Origin: Marinomonas sp. THO17
GTDB taxonomy: Bacteria; Pseudomonadota; Gammaproteobacteria; Pseudomonadales; Marinomonadaceae
Assembly: GCF_040436405.1 (NCBI RefSeq)
Contig: NZ_AP031575.1
Location: 2,841,501-2,905,500, forward strand
Direction: 5' to 3'
Length of the DNA stretch: 64,000 nucleotides
Shown here: positions 51,860-60,881 of the stretch, in pieces
Layout: each line of letters begins with the position of its first letter
Numbering within the stretch: the stretch's first letter is position 1
Notes under the pieces: generated by a model
Seen by the model: only the letters and a program-made list of their open reading frames with translations
The model's database searches: none
Told to the model about the DNA's origin: nothing
Translations under genes and position numbers: made by a program

Positions 51860-52795
51860 CTAGTTCTTTTGCGGTGGGTGGTGTTCGATCCAATGGTTGG
51901 CAATGTCACAGCGGCGGGTGATCCAGACCTTGTCATGAGACTGAACATAATCAAGGAATTTCTTTAGGGCCATAAAACGACTGGGCTTACCAAGTGTACG
52001 ACAGTGCATACCAATGGACATCATTTTAGGGGTTGTTTGGCCTTCTTCGTAAAGACAATCAAAGTTGTCTTTTAAGTATTGGAAAAATTCCTCTCCATGA
52101 CTGAAACCATAAGGTGACGAAAAGCGCATGTCGTTGCAATCTAATGTGTAAGGCACAATAAGATGCGGTTTCGTCTGACTGGCGTCTTCATGGTGTGGGA
52201 CTTTGACCCAATAGGGCAGATCGTCACCATAATTGTCGGAGTCGTATTTTAGCTGTGTATGTTCGGCAACCAGTGCACGGGTATTGGGCGAATCTCGTCC
52301 TGTATACCAACCCATTGGTTTGACGCCTGTGAGGTTTTCGATCAGCGCTAAGGCTTCCTGCATATGGCGTCTTTCTTCTTCGATTGGCATCTCTTGATAA
52401 TGAATCCATTTTAATCCATGACAGACAATCTCATGATTGGCATCGACAATGGCTTGTGCCACTTCAGGATTACGTTGCAGAGCGGTGGAAACCGCAAAGA
52501 TGGTGAGTGGTAGGTCACGGCGTCTAAACTCATTGAGAATCCGCCAAACCCCAGCACGAGAGCCGTACTCGTACAGAGATTCCATACTCATGTGCCTGTC
52601 TTTATAGGCTTGAGCGCCAAACATTTCAGATAAGAAGGTTTCAGAATGCTCGTCACCATGCGCCACACAGTTTTCACCGCCTTCTTCAAAATTTAGTACA
52701 AACTGAACGGCAATACGGGCGTCATTTGGCCAATTGACCTTGGGTAACTGATCGCGACCGTAACCTGCAAAATCTCTTTCTAAATAATGTTTCAT
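51860..52795 (-). CDS. puuE: PuuE-type allantoinase (polysaccharide deacetylase fold)
   Basis: A 311-residue protein of the polysaccharide-deacetylase fold. Length and segments match the PuuE allantoinases of pseudomonads: RDFAGYGRDQLPKVNWPNDARIA (given here in part), QFVLNFEEGGENCVAHGD, YEYGSRAGVWRIL, EIVCHGLKWIHYQ and GWYTGRDSPNTRALV. It hydrolyses allantoin to allantoate, the substrate of the allC product in this window, so it joins the ureide pathway although it is a separate transcript 7 kb away. Uricase and the two urate-processing enzymes are not in the window. Confidence 0.9.
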   Translation of the reverse strand: MKHYLERDFAGYGRDQLPKVNWPNDARIAVQFVLNFEEGGENCVAHGDEHSETFLSEMFGAQAYKDRHMSMESLYEYGSRAGVWRILNEFRRRDLPLTIFAVSTALQRNPEVAQAIVDANHEIVCHGLKWIHYQEMPIEEERRHMQEALALIENLTGVKPMGWYTGRDSPNTRALVAEHTQLKYDSDNYGDDLPYWVKVPHHEDASQTKPHLIVPYTLDCNDMRFSSPYGFSHGEEFFQYLKDNFDCLYEEGQTTPKMMSIGMHCRTLGKPSRFMALKKFLDYVQSHDKVWITRRCDIANHWIEHHPPQKN

Positions 52796-52900
52796 GTGTT
52801 GTGAGCTACCTAAATGAATCAGTTAATAGAGGATACTTAGATTGTATGCAAAAACTTTGCTAATTTTGACCTTTCGGTTGAATTTTTAGCAGACAAACAA

Positions 52901-52934
52901 AAACGCCCCCATGACATTCGTCATGGGGGCGTTT
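52901..52934. terminator. Strong terminator after amt and its small partner
   Basis: A perfect 15-base GC-rich stem, AAACGCCCCCATGAC (52901-52915) and GTCATGGGGGCGTTT (52920-52934), with a 4-base loop. On the minus strand it is followed by a T-rich run (TTGTTTG), so it ends the amt transcript. Confidence 0.92.
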
Positions 52935-52959
52935 ATTTACCTTAGCTAATCAGTCAATG

Positions 52960-53124
52960 TTATTTATGATTATCAAAGGCTTTTGTTTCATGCTTCATAA
53001 TGAAACGAATAAGACCAACAACAATGCCAGCCACGCCTAGGCTGAATAGCATTAACAAAATTGGGCTATCAGCAAAAGTAAAGTAAGCTGATACGTTTTC
53101 CCATGAAGTAATTGATGTACCCAT
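52960..53124 (-). CDS. Small single-helix membrane protein (54 aa) downstream of amt
   Basis: An uncounted short gene of 54 residues starting MGTSITSWENVSAYFTFADS, with one membrane helix (ILLMLFSLGVAGIVVGLIRF) and a basic C-terminal tail KHETKAFDNHK. Its ATG is three bases after the amt stop, AGGAGC lies upstream within the end of amt, and a strong terminator follows it, so translation as part of the amt operon is likely. It looks like small DUF3149-type proteins, but the link is by eye. It may bind and tune the ammonium channel. Confidence 0.75.
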   Translation of the reverse strand: MGTSITSWENVSAYFTFADSPILLMLFSLGVAGIVVGLIRFIMKHETKAFDNHK

Positions 53125-53126
53125 AA

Positions 53127-54485
53127 TTAAGCTCCTTTCGCTTCTAGATCACCAGATTCAGTTGTGTTGCCTTTAGCAGGTACGCTCTCTGGATAAGGGT
53201 GAGCTAAGATTTCAACTTCGTCCAGACCCAATACTTCTACATTTTCTGGCACACGTAGTACGTTGAATTTCTTCAAGATGTAAGACACAAGGTAACCAGG
53301 AACAAAACCAAGTACCGCCATCACAATGGCACATACTGTTTGGCCGTATAGGCTGATTGCTGGGTTGCCACCAACGTTTGGCGTACCGCCTGCAAATACC
53401 CCTACTAGGATGACCGCAACCACACCAGTTACACCGTGAACGGAAACGGCGCCAACAGCATCATCAATGCCTTTTTTCTCAAGGAATTTGGCTGCACCAA
53501 CCGCAATGAAGCTTACGCAAGTTGCGATGATGAAGGCCAAACCTGGATCGTATAGATCAAGACCTGCGGCAACAGAAATGATACCAACCAGACCACCAGA
53601 CATGGTCCAGAAAGGATCGCGAGTTGCGATGTAACAACCGATTACGCCACCTGCAAAGCCCATTAGAGTATTGAACGCAAAAGCAGACAAGTTAGTTGGG
53701 TTGTTGTAGATGGTTGTCCAGCCAGTGTCGCCACCGTTGAAGATGATACAACCGCCTAGGAAACCGAAGAAACCAAAGATGATCATCATCAAACCAATCA
53801 GGGTCATTGGTAGGTTATGAGCACGGATTTGTTGTGGTACACCATTGATGAATTTGCCCACACGAGGTCCTAGATTGATTAGAACACCCAAAGTAAAGAA
53901 GCCGGCAATAGCGTGTACAACACCAGATGCACCTACGTCATGGTAACCCATTTCTGTCAGCATCCAGCCGTCTGGGTGCCAGCCCCAAGCGCCAGCAAGA
54001 ATCCACACAGCACTACCAAGGATAACGGTTAGGATAAGGAAAGCACTAACGCGAATACGCTCGATTACTGCACCAGACATGATAGAGCCAGTCGTTGCAC
54101 CAAATAGTGCGAAGGCAGCCCAGAAGATACCTGTGCCCATGTCTTGAACGTCAGGCCCCATGCTTTGTGACCAAGGCAAAGCGCCAGACGCTTCTGCTGG
54201 AATGATACCACCAGGGAAAGCATTGTAGATCCACCAGCCAAATAGGTAGAAAGTTGGGATGATAACGGCCAAGGCTAAGATGTTTTTGACACCAGCTGCA
54301 AGGGCGTTTTTACTACGAGACGCACCCATTTCGTAGGCTAGGAAGCCTGCGTGAATCATTACCATGATGGCGGTACACCACCAGTAGAAAACTTCTACAT
54401 TCATGGATTGGTGCATATTAAAGATCGCTTGCTGAGCATCGAGAGACGCTTGCAAGGACTCCAGAGTTGGGGTTTCTGTTGCCAT
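53127..54485 (-). CDS. amt: Ammonium transporter (Amt family)
   Basis: A 452-residue ammonium channel. The pore histidines sit in VVHAIAGFF and SVHGVTGVV, and DDAVGAVSVHG and SFIAVGAAKFLEKKGIDD are family segments; RDPFWTMSGGLVGIISVAAGLDLY is the late conserved stretch. The N-terminus is a long extracellular helix rather than a classic signal. ATG 54485 follows AAAAGGA; a longer reading from 54536 is discarded. No glnK gene is adjacent. It would recover ammonia lost from urea, ureide and ethanolamine breakdown. Confidence 0.94.
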   Translation of the reverse strand: MATETPTLESLQASLDAQQAIFNMHQSMNVEVFYWWCTAIMVMIHAGFLAYEMGASRSKNALAAGVKNILALAVIIPTFYLFGWWIYNAFPGGIIPAEASGALPWSQSMGPDVQDMGTGIFWAAFALFGATTGSIMSGAVIERIRVSAFLILTVILGSAVWILAGAWGWHPDGWMLTEMGYHDVGASGVVHAIAGFFTLGVLINLGPRVGKFINGVPQQIRAHNLPMTLIGLMMIIFGFFGFLGGCIIFNGGDTGWTTIYNNPTNLSAFAFNTLMGFAGGVIGCYIATRDPFWTMSGGLVGIISVAAGLDLYDPGLAFIIATCVSFIAVGAAKFLEKKGIDDAVGAVSVHGVTGVVAVILVGVFAGGTPNVGGNPAISLYGQTVCAIVMAVLGFVPGYLVSYILKKFNVLRVPENVEVLGLDEVEILAHPYPESVPAKGNTTESGDLEAKGA

Positions 54486-54592
54486 AGTTTTCTTCCTTTT
54501 AGTGAAGTAGTTAGCTTTATAAGTGACCAAAGTCATTATTTATACAACGTCTTAGTGCGCTGCTTTTTTATATGTCAATCCATGATATTTCG

Positions 54593-54630
54593 GTTTGTCT
54601 AAGACAAACTTCTACTGTTTTACCAGTAGA
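54593..54630. other. Two small hairpins between eutC and amt
   Basis: GTTTGTC/GACAAAC (54593-54609) and TCTACTG/CAGTAGA (54611-54630) are adjacent perfect 7-base stems in the gap after eutC and before amt on the minus strand. T-runs are short; they may be weak terminators for eutC or leader structure for amt. Confidence 0.4.
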
Positions 54631-54646
54631 GTCCTTGGACGTTTCT

Positions 54647-55501
54647 TTATGAAACTAAAAAGTTCTCCGTTGATTGGGCGTTATGCTCAAGTAAATCGTC
54701 ATCCGATCTGTCTTTTAGTTTGACGCCGGATAATTTTAGTGTGCGTGCTTCGTTTAACAGATAAAAAGCTTTCCGTGCTGCTTCTGCATAAATCAGGCCA
54801 GCTGGACGAATATTAGAAATACAGTTGCGGTAAGCGTCTGTGTAACCCACTTTTCCACCCCAGGTTAAATACAGGCCTAAACTGTCTGGAGAGCTTAATC
54901 CAGGGCGTTCACCAATGAGCACGATGACGCACTTAGCATTCAGCCTTTCGCATATGTCATCGCCGATGGCAACACGGCCTTGTTCTACAAAACAAAGGGG
55001 GGCAATTGACCAGTCTTGCTGATTAAGTGGATTTTGAGGCGATAAATAACCAAATAATGCTTCTAAAAAGGGCATGGTATTTTGTTCGACTGCTAAAGAT
55101 GACAATCCATCCACGACGGCAATAGCCAAATCGTATTCTGTTTTTGCTGTTTGAAAGTGTTGATCTAAGCGCTCAGCTGACGCTTGATCTAAGCGACGAC
55201 CAAAATCGGGTCGCTGTAAATAAGTAGCGCGGTCCATCGCGCGACTGTGCAAGAATAGGGGGGCACAGTTTGGGGCCCAATCCTGAGCCATAATTTTTTG
55301 CGCGAGCTGTGGTGCATTAAGTTGGGTATGCACTGCATCAATGGCTTGTGCATGAGCCAGTTGAAAGGCCAATAAATGCTGGGTTGGTGTACTGACTCCT
55401 GAGCGGCCAAGGCCAACACGCGCATCGGTAAAGGTCTTAAGCTTTTGCCAGCTGTTTTCCGTCACGGCGCTTTCTTGTTGAGGTGATTTATCTTGCGCCA
55501 T
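54647..55501 (-). CDS. eutC: EutC, ethanolamine ammonia-lyase small subunit
   Basis: A 284-residue small subunit of adenosylcobalamin-dependent ethanolamine ammonia-lyase. The conserved pieces are FTDARVGLGRSGVSTPTQHLLAFQLAHAQA near the N-terminus (shown in parts), DYDLA-like DLAIAVVDGLSSLAV, VIVLIGERPGLSSPDSLGLYLTW and NCISNIRPAGL. Its ATG overlaps the eutB stop by one base. It helps hold the B12 cofactor. The lyase converts ethanolamine to acetaldehyde and ammonia. Confidence 0.96.
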   Translation of the reverse strand: MAQDKSPQQESAVTENSWQKLKTFTDARVGLGRSGVSTPTQHLLAFQLAHAQAIDAVHTQLNAPQLAQKIMAQDWAPNCAPLFLHSRAMDRATYLQRPDFGRRLDQASAERLDQHFQTAKTEYDLAIAVVDGLSSLAVEQNTMPFLEALFGYLSPQNPLNQQDWSIAPLCFVEQGRVAIGDDICERLNAKCVIVLIGERPGLSSPDSLGLYLTWGGKVGYTDAYRNCISNIRPAGLIYAEAARKAFYLLNEARTLKLSGVKLKDRSDDDLLEHNAQSTENFLVS

Positions 55502-56919
55502 TACAGACCTCCTATTAAGCGTTGAAGGGAAGGCTGGAAGGCTGATGGTAATGTTGAATTCAAAGTGAACTGTTCGTTATTCTTGAAGATTTCCATCTTG
55601 GCTAACCATGCATCGAACTCAGGTGCGGGCTTTAGGCCTAAGGCGCGTCTTGCATAAAGGGCATCATGAAAAGAGGTGGTTTGATAGTTGAGCATGATGT
55701 CGTCAGAACCGGGAATGCCCATAATAAAAGTACAGCCTGAAACCCCTAATAACGTCAGCAAGTTATCCATGTCATTTTGATCGGCTTCGGCATGATTGGT
55801 GTAGCAAACATCGCAGCCCATTGGTAGACCTAGTAATTTTCCACAAAAATGATCTTCTAGGCCGGCACGAGTGATTTCTTTACCATCATATAAATATTCA
55901 GGGCCGATAAAGCCAACCACAGTGTTCACTAATAAAGGATCAAATTTACGTGCTACAGCGTAGGCACGGACTTCGCAGGTTTGTTGGTCTAAGCCATGAT
56001 TCGCGTTAGCGGACAAGGCGCTGCCTTGGCCGGTTTCAAAATACATGACGTTGTTGCCAACCGTGCCTCGTTTTAAGGACAGGGCGGCGTCCTGAGCTTC
56101 GGCTAAGGTGGCGAGATTGAAGCCAAAACTGTCGTTAGTGGCTTGCGTACCGCCAATGGATTGAAACACCAGATCCACGGGCGCATCTTGTTCAATGCAC
56201 TCAATAGTATTGGTGACGTGAGTCAGTACGCAGGATTGTGTCGGAATGTCATAATGCTGGATGACCTCATCCATCATCTTGATTAATCTTGTGGCTTGTT
56301 GAACATTGTCTGTCGCTGGGTTTATGCCAATTACTGCATCACCGTTAGCGTACAATAAACCGTCTAACATGCTGGCGGCGATGCCGGTTAAGTCATCGGT
56401 TGGATGGTTGGGCTGCAAGCGGGTAGAAAGGTGGCCCGGTAAGCCTATGGTATTGCGAAAAGCCGTACGCACATGACACTTCTTCGCCACTATAATGAGA
56501 TCCTGATTACGCATGATTTTGCTTACCGCGGCGGCCATTTCTGGTGTTACGCCAGCCCGAATCGTTTTCAGCATCTCTGGGCTGGCCAAGTCACTTAATA
56601 ACCAATCACGAAAACCGCCAACGGTAAGATGGGAGATAGGTGCAAAGGCTGTTTTGTCATGCTCGTCTATAATTAAGCGTGTGATTTCGTCGTCTTCGTA
56701 GGGAATCAAGGGTTGTTCAAGAAACAGTGTTAATGGCACGTCAGCCAAGGTCATTTGTGCGACGGCGCGTTGTTCAGCGGTTTCTGCACTGACCCCAGCC
56801 AAACGATCACCTGAACGTGCAGGTGTTGCTTTGGCCATAAGGTCTGCAAGATCAGCGAAGGTGAAGGTGCGCTCACCCAAAATATGACGAAATTGCGGTG
56901 CTTTGCGGTTTGGGCTCAT
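55501..56919 (-). CDS. eutB: EutB, ethanolamine ammonia-lyase large subunit
   Basis: A 472-residue large subunit carrying the substrate site in a TIM barrel. The N-terminal FADLADLMAKATPARSGD, the segment PLTLFLEQPLIPYEDDEITRL and the late VGFIGPEYLYDGKEITRAGLEDHF are typical. Key substrate contacts fall in FETGQGSALSANAN and the LMGCDVCYTNHAEADQ region. No eutA reactivase, microcompartment or permease genes accompany it here, so it is the short non-compartment type. Divergent from an AraC gene that likely activates it. Confidence 0.96.
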   Translation of the reverse strand: MSPNRKAPQFRHILGERTFTFADLADLMAKATPARSGDRLAGVSAETAEQRAVAQMTLADVPLTLFLEQPLIPYEDDEITRLIIDEHDKTAFAPISHLTVGGFRDWLLSDLASPEMLKTIRAGVTPEMAAAVSKIMRNQDLIIVAKKCHVRTAFRNTIGLPGHLSTRLQPNHPTDDLTGIAASMLDGLLYANGDAVIGINPATDNVQQATRLIKMMDEVIQHYDIPTQSCVLTHVTNTIECIEQDAPVDLVFQSIGGTQATNDSFGFNLATLAEAQDAALSLKRGTVGNNVMYFETGQGSALSANANHGLDQQTCEVRAYAVARKFDPLLVNTVVGFIGPEYLYDGKEITRAGLEDHFCGKLLGLPMGCDVCYTNHAEADQNDMDNLLTLLGVSGCTFIMGIPGSDDIMLNYQTTSFHDALYARRALGLKPAPEFDAWLAKMEIFKNNEQFTLNSTLPSAFQPSLQRLIGGL

Positions 56920-57122
56920 GTATCGGCTCTTTAAACGGGTTTACTCACTGCTAAAAAACATAACACTGCTTTATTACGATGACGTGTAGAAAAGGCACAG
57001 GTTTTGCTCTTATCTACTTTATGGAAATTGCCGAAAAGGCGTTATCAAATAATGGCAAAATTAAATAACTATTAAAAATCAAATAGTTATTGGTTTTTCT
57101 GGATATGGAAGATGAGGTCGAT

Positions 57123-58103
57123 ATGTTAACCACAAACCCAATTGCACCAAATTGGAGCGGAAAAGTCCGGGTTTCTGAAGCGTATGATGCCGATTTGCAT
57201 GCCAGTAACCTGACTGATTGGCAGCAAGAATACGATCAAACCAGTCGTGGTAACTTTTATGGCAGTATTGTCGAGTTGCCTTTTGATGGTTTGCAAGTAT
57301 TTCGTGAGCATACCAGCCAAGCATTACAGCAAAAGTGTGTTGTCTGGCCGGACTCTGTTTGGTTAGGTATTCCTTTTGAAGCTCAGAAGGTCAGCCGTAT
57401 CAATGGGTTAACCATTCATCCTAATACTATTATGTGTCGACCTGGTGACTGTGAGTTCCAGCTTTCAACGCCAGAAGAATATGATTTGTTTGGTTTGGTT
57501 GTGGATCAAGGTGTTTTAATGAAAGTCGCAGACATTCATGGCCTGGACTTGAATTGGAAGGAACTTACCGAGCATGGTCGTCTTGGTGTGCCAAACAAAA
57601 CCTTAGAAGAAGTGCGTTTTTTACTGCAACGTTTGTTGTCGGTGGAGCAAAATGAAACCCCATCACGTCTGCAAAAAGATGTCGTCTTAATGGCCTTGCT
57701 GGAAGTGTTGAAGGTTGAGACCCCGCAACCTGCGCGAACACAAAGTTATCATAATCGTAAAAAAGTTGTGGATTGCGCCCGCAGTTTTTTGGATCAGCAT
57801 ATGGATGCACCGGTTACCGTTACGCAACTTTGTGAAGTAGCAAATGTAAGCCGCCGTACTTTGCAATACAGTTTTGAAAGTATTCTTGGAATGAGTCCAA
57901 TTCAATATCTGCGTTTGTCACGCTTAAATGGTGTCCGTCGTGATCTTGTAAAAACCAGTTTGGCGAGCACAACGCAAAGGGTCAATATTAGTCAGGTAGC
58001 CGCGCAATGGGGATTTTGGCATCTTAGTCAATTTGCTAAAGACTATAAGCAACTGTTTGGAGAACAGCCTTCCCAAACACTGAACTGGCGGCACATAAGC
58101 TAA
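57123..58103 (+). CDS. AraC-family regulator, EutR-like
   Basis: A 326-residue regulator with an N-terminal sensing domain (NLTDWQQEYDQTSRGNFYGSI, GIPFEAQKVSRING) and C-terminal HTH pair VTQLCEVANVSRRTLQYSFESILG and ISQVAAQWGFWHLSQFAKDYKQLFGE. ATG 57123 follows GAGGT; starts at 57090 or 57105 are less well placed. It is divergent from eutB over about 200 bases, the same arrangement as EutR-type activators, which respond to ethanolamine and cobalamin. Confidence 0.88.
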   Translation: MLTTNPIAPNWSGKVRVSEAYDADLHASNLTDWQQEYDQTSRGNFYGSIVELPFDGLQVFREHTSQALQQKCVVWPDSVWLGIPFEAQKVSRINGLTIHPNTIMCRPGDCEFQLSTPEEYDLFGLVVDQGVLMKVADIHGLDLNWKELTEHGRLGVPNKTLEEVRFLLQRLLSVEQNETPSRLQKDVVLMALLEVLKVETPQPARTQSYHNRKKVVDCARSFLDQHMDAPVTVTQLCEVANVSRRTLQYSFESILGMSPIQYLRLSRLNGVRRDLVKTSLASTTQRVNISQVAAQWGFWHLSQFAKDYKQLFGEQPSQTLNWRHIS

Positions 58104-58345
58104 GCAGATTGATCTTGGCGAAAATTATACTTGTCTATACATTTTACACCCTTCTTAAGTTCATCAAATCACTTCATATATCTTATTTAAATTTTCATAT
58201 GAGTTATAAATAAAAGTTATCGCATTATAGCTTTTTTTCATTAAGTAAAAATAAGAATCAATAGTATCTTTGTTGTCTCTTTGCGATTTTTTTGCATTTT
58301 TTATAATAACAAAATACTCAGCGTGAGTATGACTAGAGGTTCAAT

Positions 58346-59743
58346 ATGAAAAATAAATGGGTTTCATCTTTGCTGATGTTAAGTATGGCAGGAGCCGCAC
58401 AGGCAGCAAAACCAACCTATGAATTTGGCATTACTTTAAAGGACTATCAGGGCGATAAAACAAGCTCAGTGTCATATGGCGGACAAATTGCGCGTCACGC
58501 ATTGCATAACTCAATCAAGGTATTGAGTAAGCAAGGCAATGGGAAAGAGAATCAAGCTTTGCTGGATAACTTGAATCTGTATTTTTCAGGTACAGCGGCA
58601 GGTCGTGACATTATCGATCCTGTTACTAAGAAAGGTTTTGCGATCAAACAAAGCAAAATTGATGAATTGTCCTCCGGTAAAGACTTAGCAACCAGTGCCT
58701 ATAAAGGTGTGGTCACTGGTTGGCCAGGTAATATGACGGCGGCGGAAGTACTGAACAGTATGATAGTACAAGCGGCGAAAACCAAAGGGGGCTTTGATCC
58801 AGTTAATGGCTATGACTATATCCAATTGATCTCGAAATTCTCTATGGGTGCTGTTTTCTATAATAAAGCGGTTAACCATTACTTGGATGAGAAATTAGGT
58901 GCCGATGTTCACCCTAATGATCAAGCCTATAAAGATGGCGTTGCTTACACAGGTAAAGAGCATGTTTGGGATGAAGCTTTTGGTTACTTTGGCGCGCCGA
59001 TTCACGCTTTGAATTTAACGCCGCAAGAGGTTGTCGACATCACTAAAATGAAGCCAGAGGTGTTTGCTAAGGCGGATTACAACAAGGATGGCGTGATAGA
59101 TCTTAAATCTGAGATGGCATTTGCTCACGCCTATTATGCCGCCAGTGTGGATGCGTCAGGTGGTACTCAATACTTCCAGACCATTATGCAAGCTTTCTAT
59201 GATGGTCGTAAGCTGATACAAGATGCACAAGGAGAGAAACTCTCTACTGCTGAGCGTCAAAAGTTGCAGGCCTATGCTAAGGTCATTGCCGACAACTGGC
59301 AGAAAGTCATTGCAGAAGCGGCGTTTAAATACGCGGGCAGTGTCTACAAAGATATTGAAGCACTGCAACAAGCGGAAAAATCCAATGGTGATATTGCTAA
59401 GCCTTACCGTAACTATGTGAAACATTGGGGGGAGTTGAAAGGCTTCACCTTGTCATTGCAAGCGGCAGGCCGCGAATTGGGTGAAACGCAAGTTCAGTTG
59501 AATCGTTTGACGGGGTTCAGCCCAGTATTGTTTGGTGATTCACAAGTGGTTGCCGTAGGTGCTGATGGTGCATTCATTCAGGGTAAGAGTATTTCCATGA
59601 ATGAGTACAAATTGAACATGCTGAAACTGCAAGTGCACTTGGCTGAGAAATTTGCGCTTAAAGCCAAGCTGAGTGACCGTACGGCAGGTATTTCCGATCT
59701 GATGGAAAACCTAAATACAGGCGTGAGTGCTGAAAACGACTAA
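58346..59743 (+). CDS. DUF4856-domain exported protein
   Basis: A 465-residue protein with a clear signal peptide (MKNKWVSSLLMLSMAGAAQA, cleavage before AKPTYEF). The mature protein is a DUF4856 type: YGGQIARHALHNSIKVL near 45, KEHVWDEAFGYFGAP near 204-218, and an EF-hand/dockerin-like calcium loop at D244-E256 (DYNKDGVIDLKSE). Function unknown; related proteins occur next to metal and haem uptake genes in some bacteria. The 242 bases upstream (58104-58345) are AT-rich with no gene and probably hold its promoter. It is followed by a strong terminator, so monocistronic. Confidence 0.85.
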   Translation: MKNKWVSSLLMLSMAGAAQAAKPTYEFGITLKDYQGDKTSSVSYGGQIARHALHNSIKVLSKQGNGKENQALLDNLNLYFSGTAAGRDIIDPVTKKGFAIKQSKIDELSSGKDLATSAYKGVVTGWPGNMTAAEVLNSMIVQAAKTKGGFDPVNGYDYIQLISKFSMGAVFYNKAVNHYLDEKLGADVHPNDQAYKDGVAYTGKEHVWDEAFGYFGAPIHALNLTPQEVVDITKMKPEVFAKADYNKDGVIDLKSEMAFAHAYYAASVDASGGTQYFQTIMQAFYDGRKLIQDAQGEKLSTAERQKLQAYAKVIADNWQKVIAEAAFKYAGSVYKDIEALQQAEKSNGDIAKPYRNYVKHWGELKGFTLSLQAAGRELGETQVQLNRLTGFSPVLFGDSQVVAVGADGAFIQGKSISMNEYKLNMLKLQVHLAEKFALKAKLSDRTAGISDLMENLNTGVSAEND

Positions 59744-59754
59744 GGTCGAACCAT

Positions 59755-59797
59755 GATAAGAGAAGGCATTTTGCTTTCTCTTATCGTCATTTTTTTT
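59755..59797 (+). terminator. Terminator after the DUF4856 gene
   Basis: GATAAGAGAA (59755-59764) pairs with TTCTCTTATC (59776-59785), followed by an eight-T run. Confidence 0.9.
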
Positions 59798-59816
59798 CGT
59801 TTTTTCTTATGTTTTT

Positions 59817-60824
59817 ATGACCTATCTTGATTGGTTGTTGAGTGTGTTGCTGCAGACGTTTGCCGATTTGCAAAGCGTGCAGAAGCGGGTATCTATTTGG
59901 TATTTGATGTCAGCTTTATTGGTGGCAATGGTGTTTTTTGGGTGGCGTTATCCCGGTCAAGTAAAAGCACGTCTACAACAATGCCTTTCGCCGACGATTT
60001 GGTGGCATAAATCCGCGCAAACAGATTACATAGTGTTTTTGATCAATCGCTTTTTAATGGCTCTGTTAACGCCTAGATTACCATCAAGTGTGTTATTAAC
60101 GACTTGGGTCTACTACCAATGTCAATCCTTTATGCTGGAGATGTCTCCAATCAGACTGTCGACCAGTCTTGTGGTGGCGTTATTTACCGTGAGTTATTTT
60201 TTGCTCGACGACTTTAGTCGTTTTTATCTCCATCGCCTGTTGCATAAATGGCCCATTCTTTGGGCTTTTCATCGAGTTCACCACAGTGCCAAAGTGCTTA
60301 CCCCCATGACGGTGTTTCGTACGCACCCAGTAGAAGGCATGCTGTTTTTCTTACGTGCCTCTTTGGTTCAAGCGGTTTGTATTGGCGTTTTTGTTGTGCT
60401 GTTTCCTGATCAGGTTTCCCTTTACACGGTTTGGGGAGTGTCTATTTTTACCTTTTTATTCAATCTGTTTGGCGCAAACTTGAGACATTCGCCTGTGGTA
60501 TTAAGTTATGGAAAATGGGAGAAGTGGCTTATATCACCTGCTCAGCATCAGCGTCACCATTCTTCCAATATTGAGGATTATGACTGTAACTTTGGCGTGG
60601 TTTTAGCGGTTTGGGACAGGATGCTTGGGTCTTGGAAACAGGCCAGTAGTGATCAGACATTGTCCTTTGGAACCAATACTGCATTCGATCAACATCGTTT
60701 TGTTGGTCTATATCTTATACCTTGTTATCAGGTTTTGATGAGCCTTATGATAACAGGCAAAAGGATTGTACATCGCTTTCATTGGGTTATATTGTCAGTT
60801 GCATCGTTTTTATACGCGGCTTAA
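59817..60824 (+). CDS. Sterol desaturase/fatty acid hydroxylase-family membrane protein
   Basis: A 335-residue membrane di-iron oxygenase. The histidine boxes are HRLLH, HRVHH and QHQRHH, the last within SPAQHQRHHSSNIEDYDCNFG, and the loop KVLTPMTVFRTHPVEG sits between boxes as usual. About five helices. Substrate is unknown; family members act on sterols, ceramides or alkyl chains. The ATG at 59817 has a poor ribosome site and follows the terminator closely, so the start is less certain than the gene. Confidence 0.88.
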   Translation: MTYLDWLLSVLLQTFADLQSVQKRVSIWYLMSALLVAMVFFGWRYPGQVKARLQQCLSPTIWWHKSAQTDYIVFLINRFLMALLTPRLPSSVLLTTWVYYQCQSFMLEMSPIRLSTSLVVALFTVSYFLLDDFSRFYLHRLLHKWPILWAFHRVHHSAKVLTPMTVFRTHPVEGMLFFLRASLVQAVCIGVFVVLFPDQVSLYTVWGVSIFTFLFNLFGANLRHSPVVLSYGKWEKWLISPAQHQRHHSSNIEDYDCNFGVVLAVWDRMLGSWKQASSDQTLSFGTNTAFDQHRFVGLYLIPCYQVLMSLMITGKRIVHRFHWVILSVASFLYAA

Positions 60825-60881
60825 ATGAGCTGCTGAGCAGTGAATGCTCTGTGTGTTTTAAGCCAATAAGGAACCGGTTTT

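Noticed and set aside
54486-54646. Sigma-54 promoter upstream of amt.
   Set aside because: The best match (GCGCAC region) departs from the GG-N10-GC core, so it is not supported.
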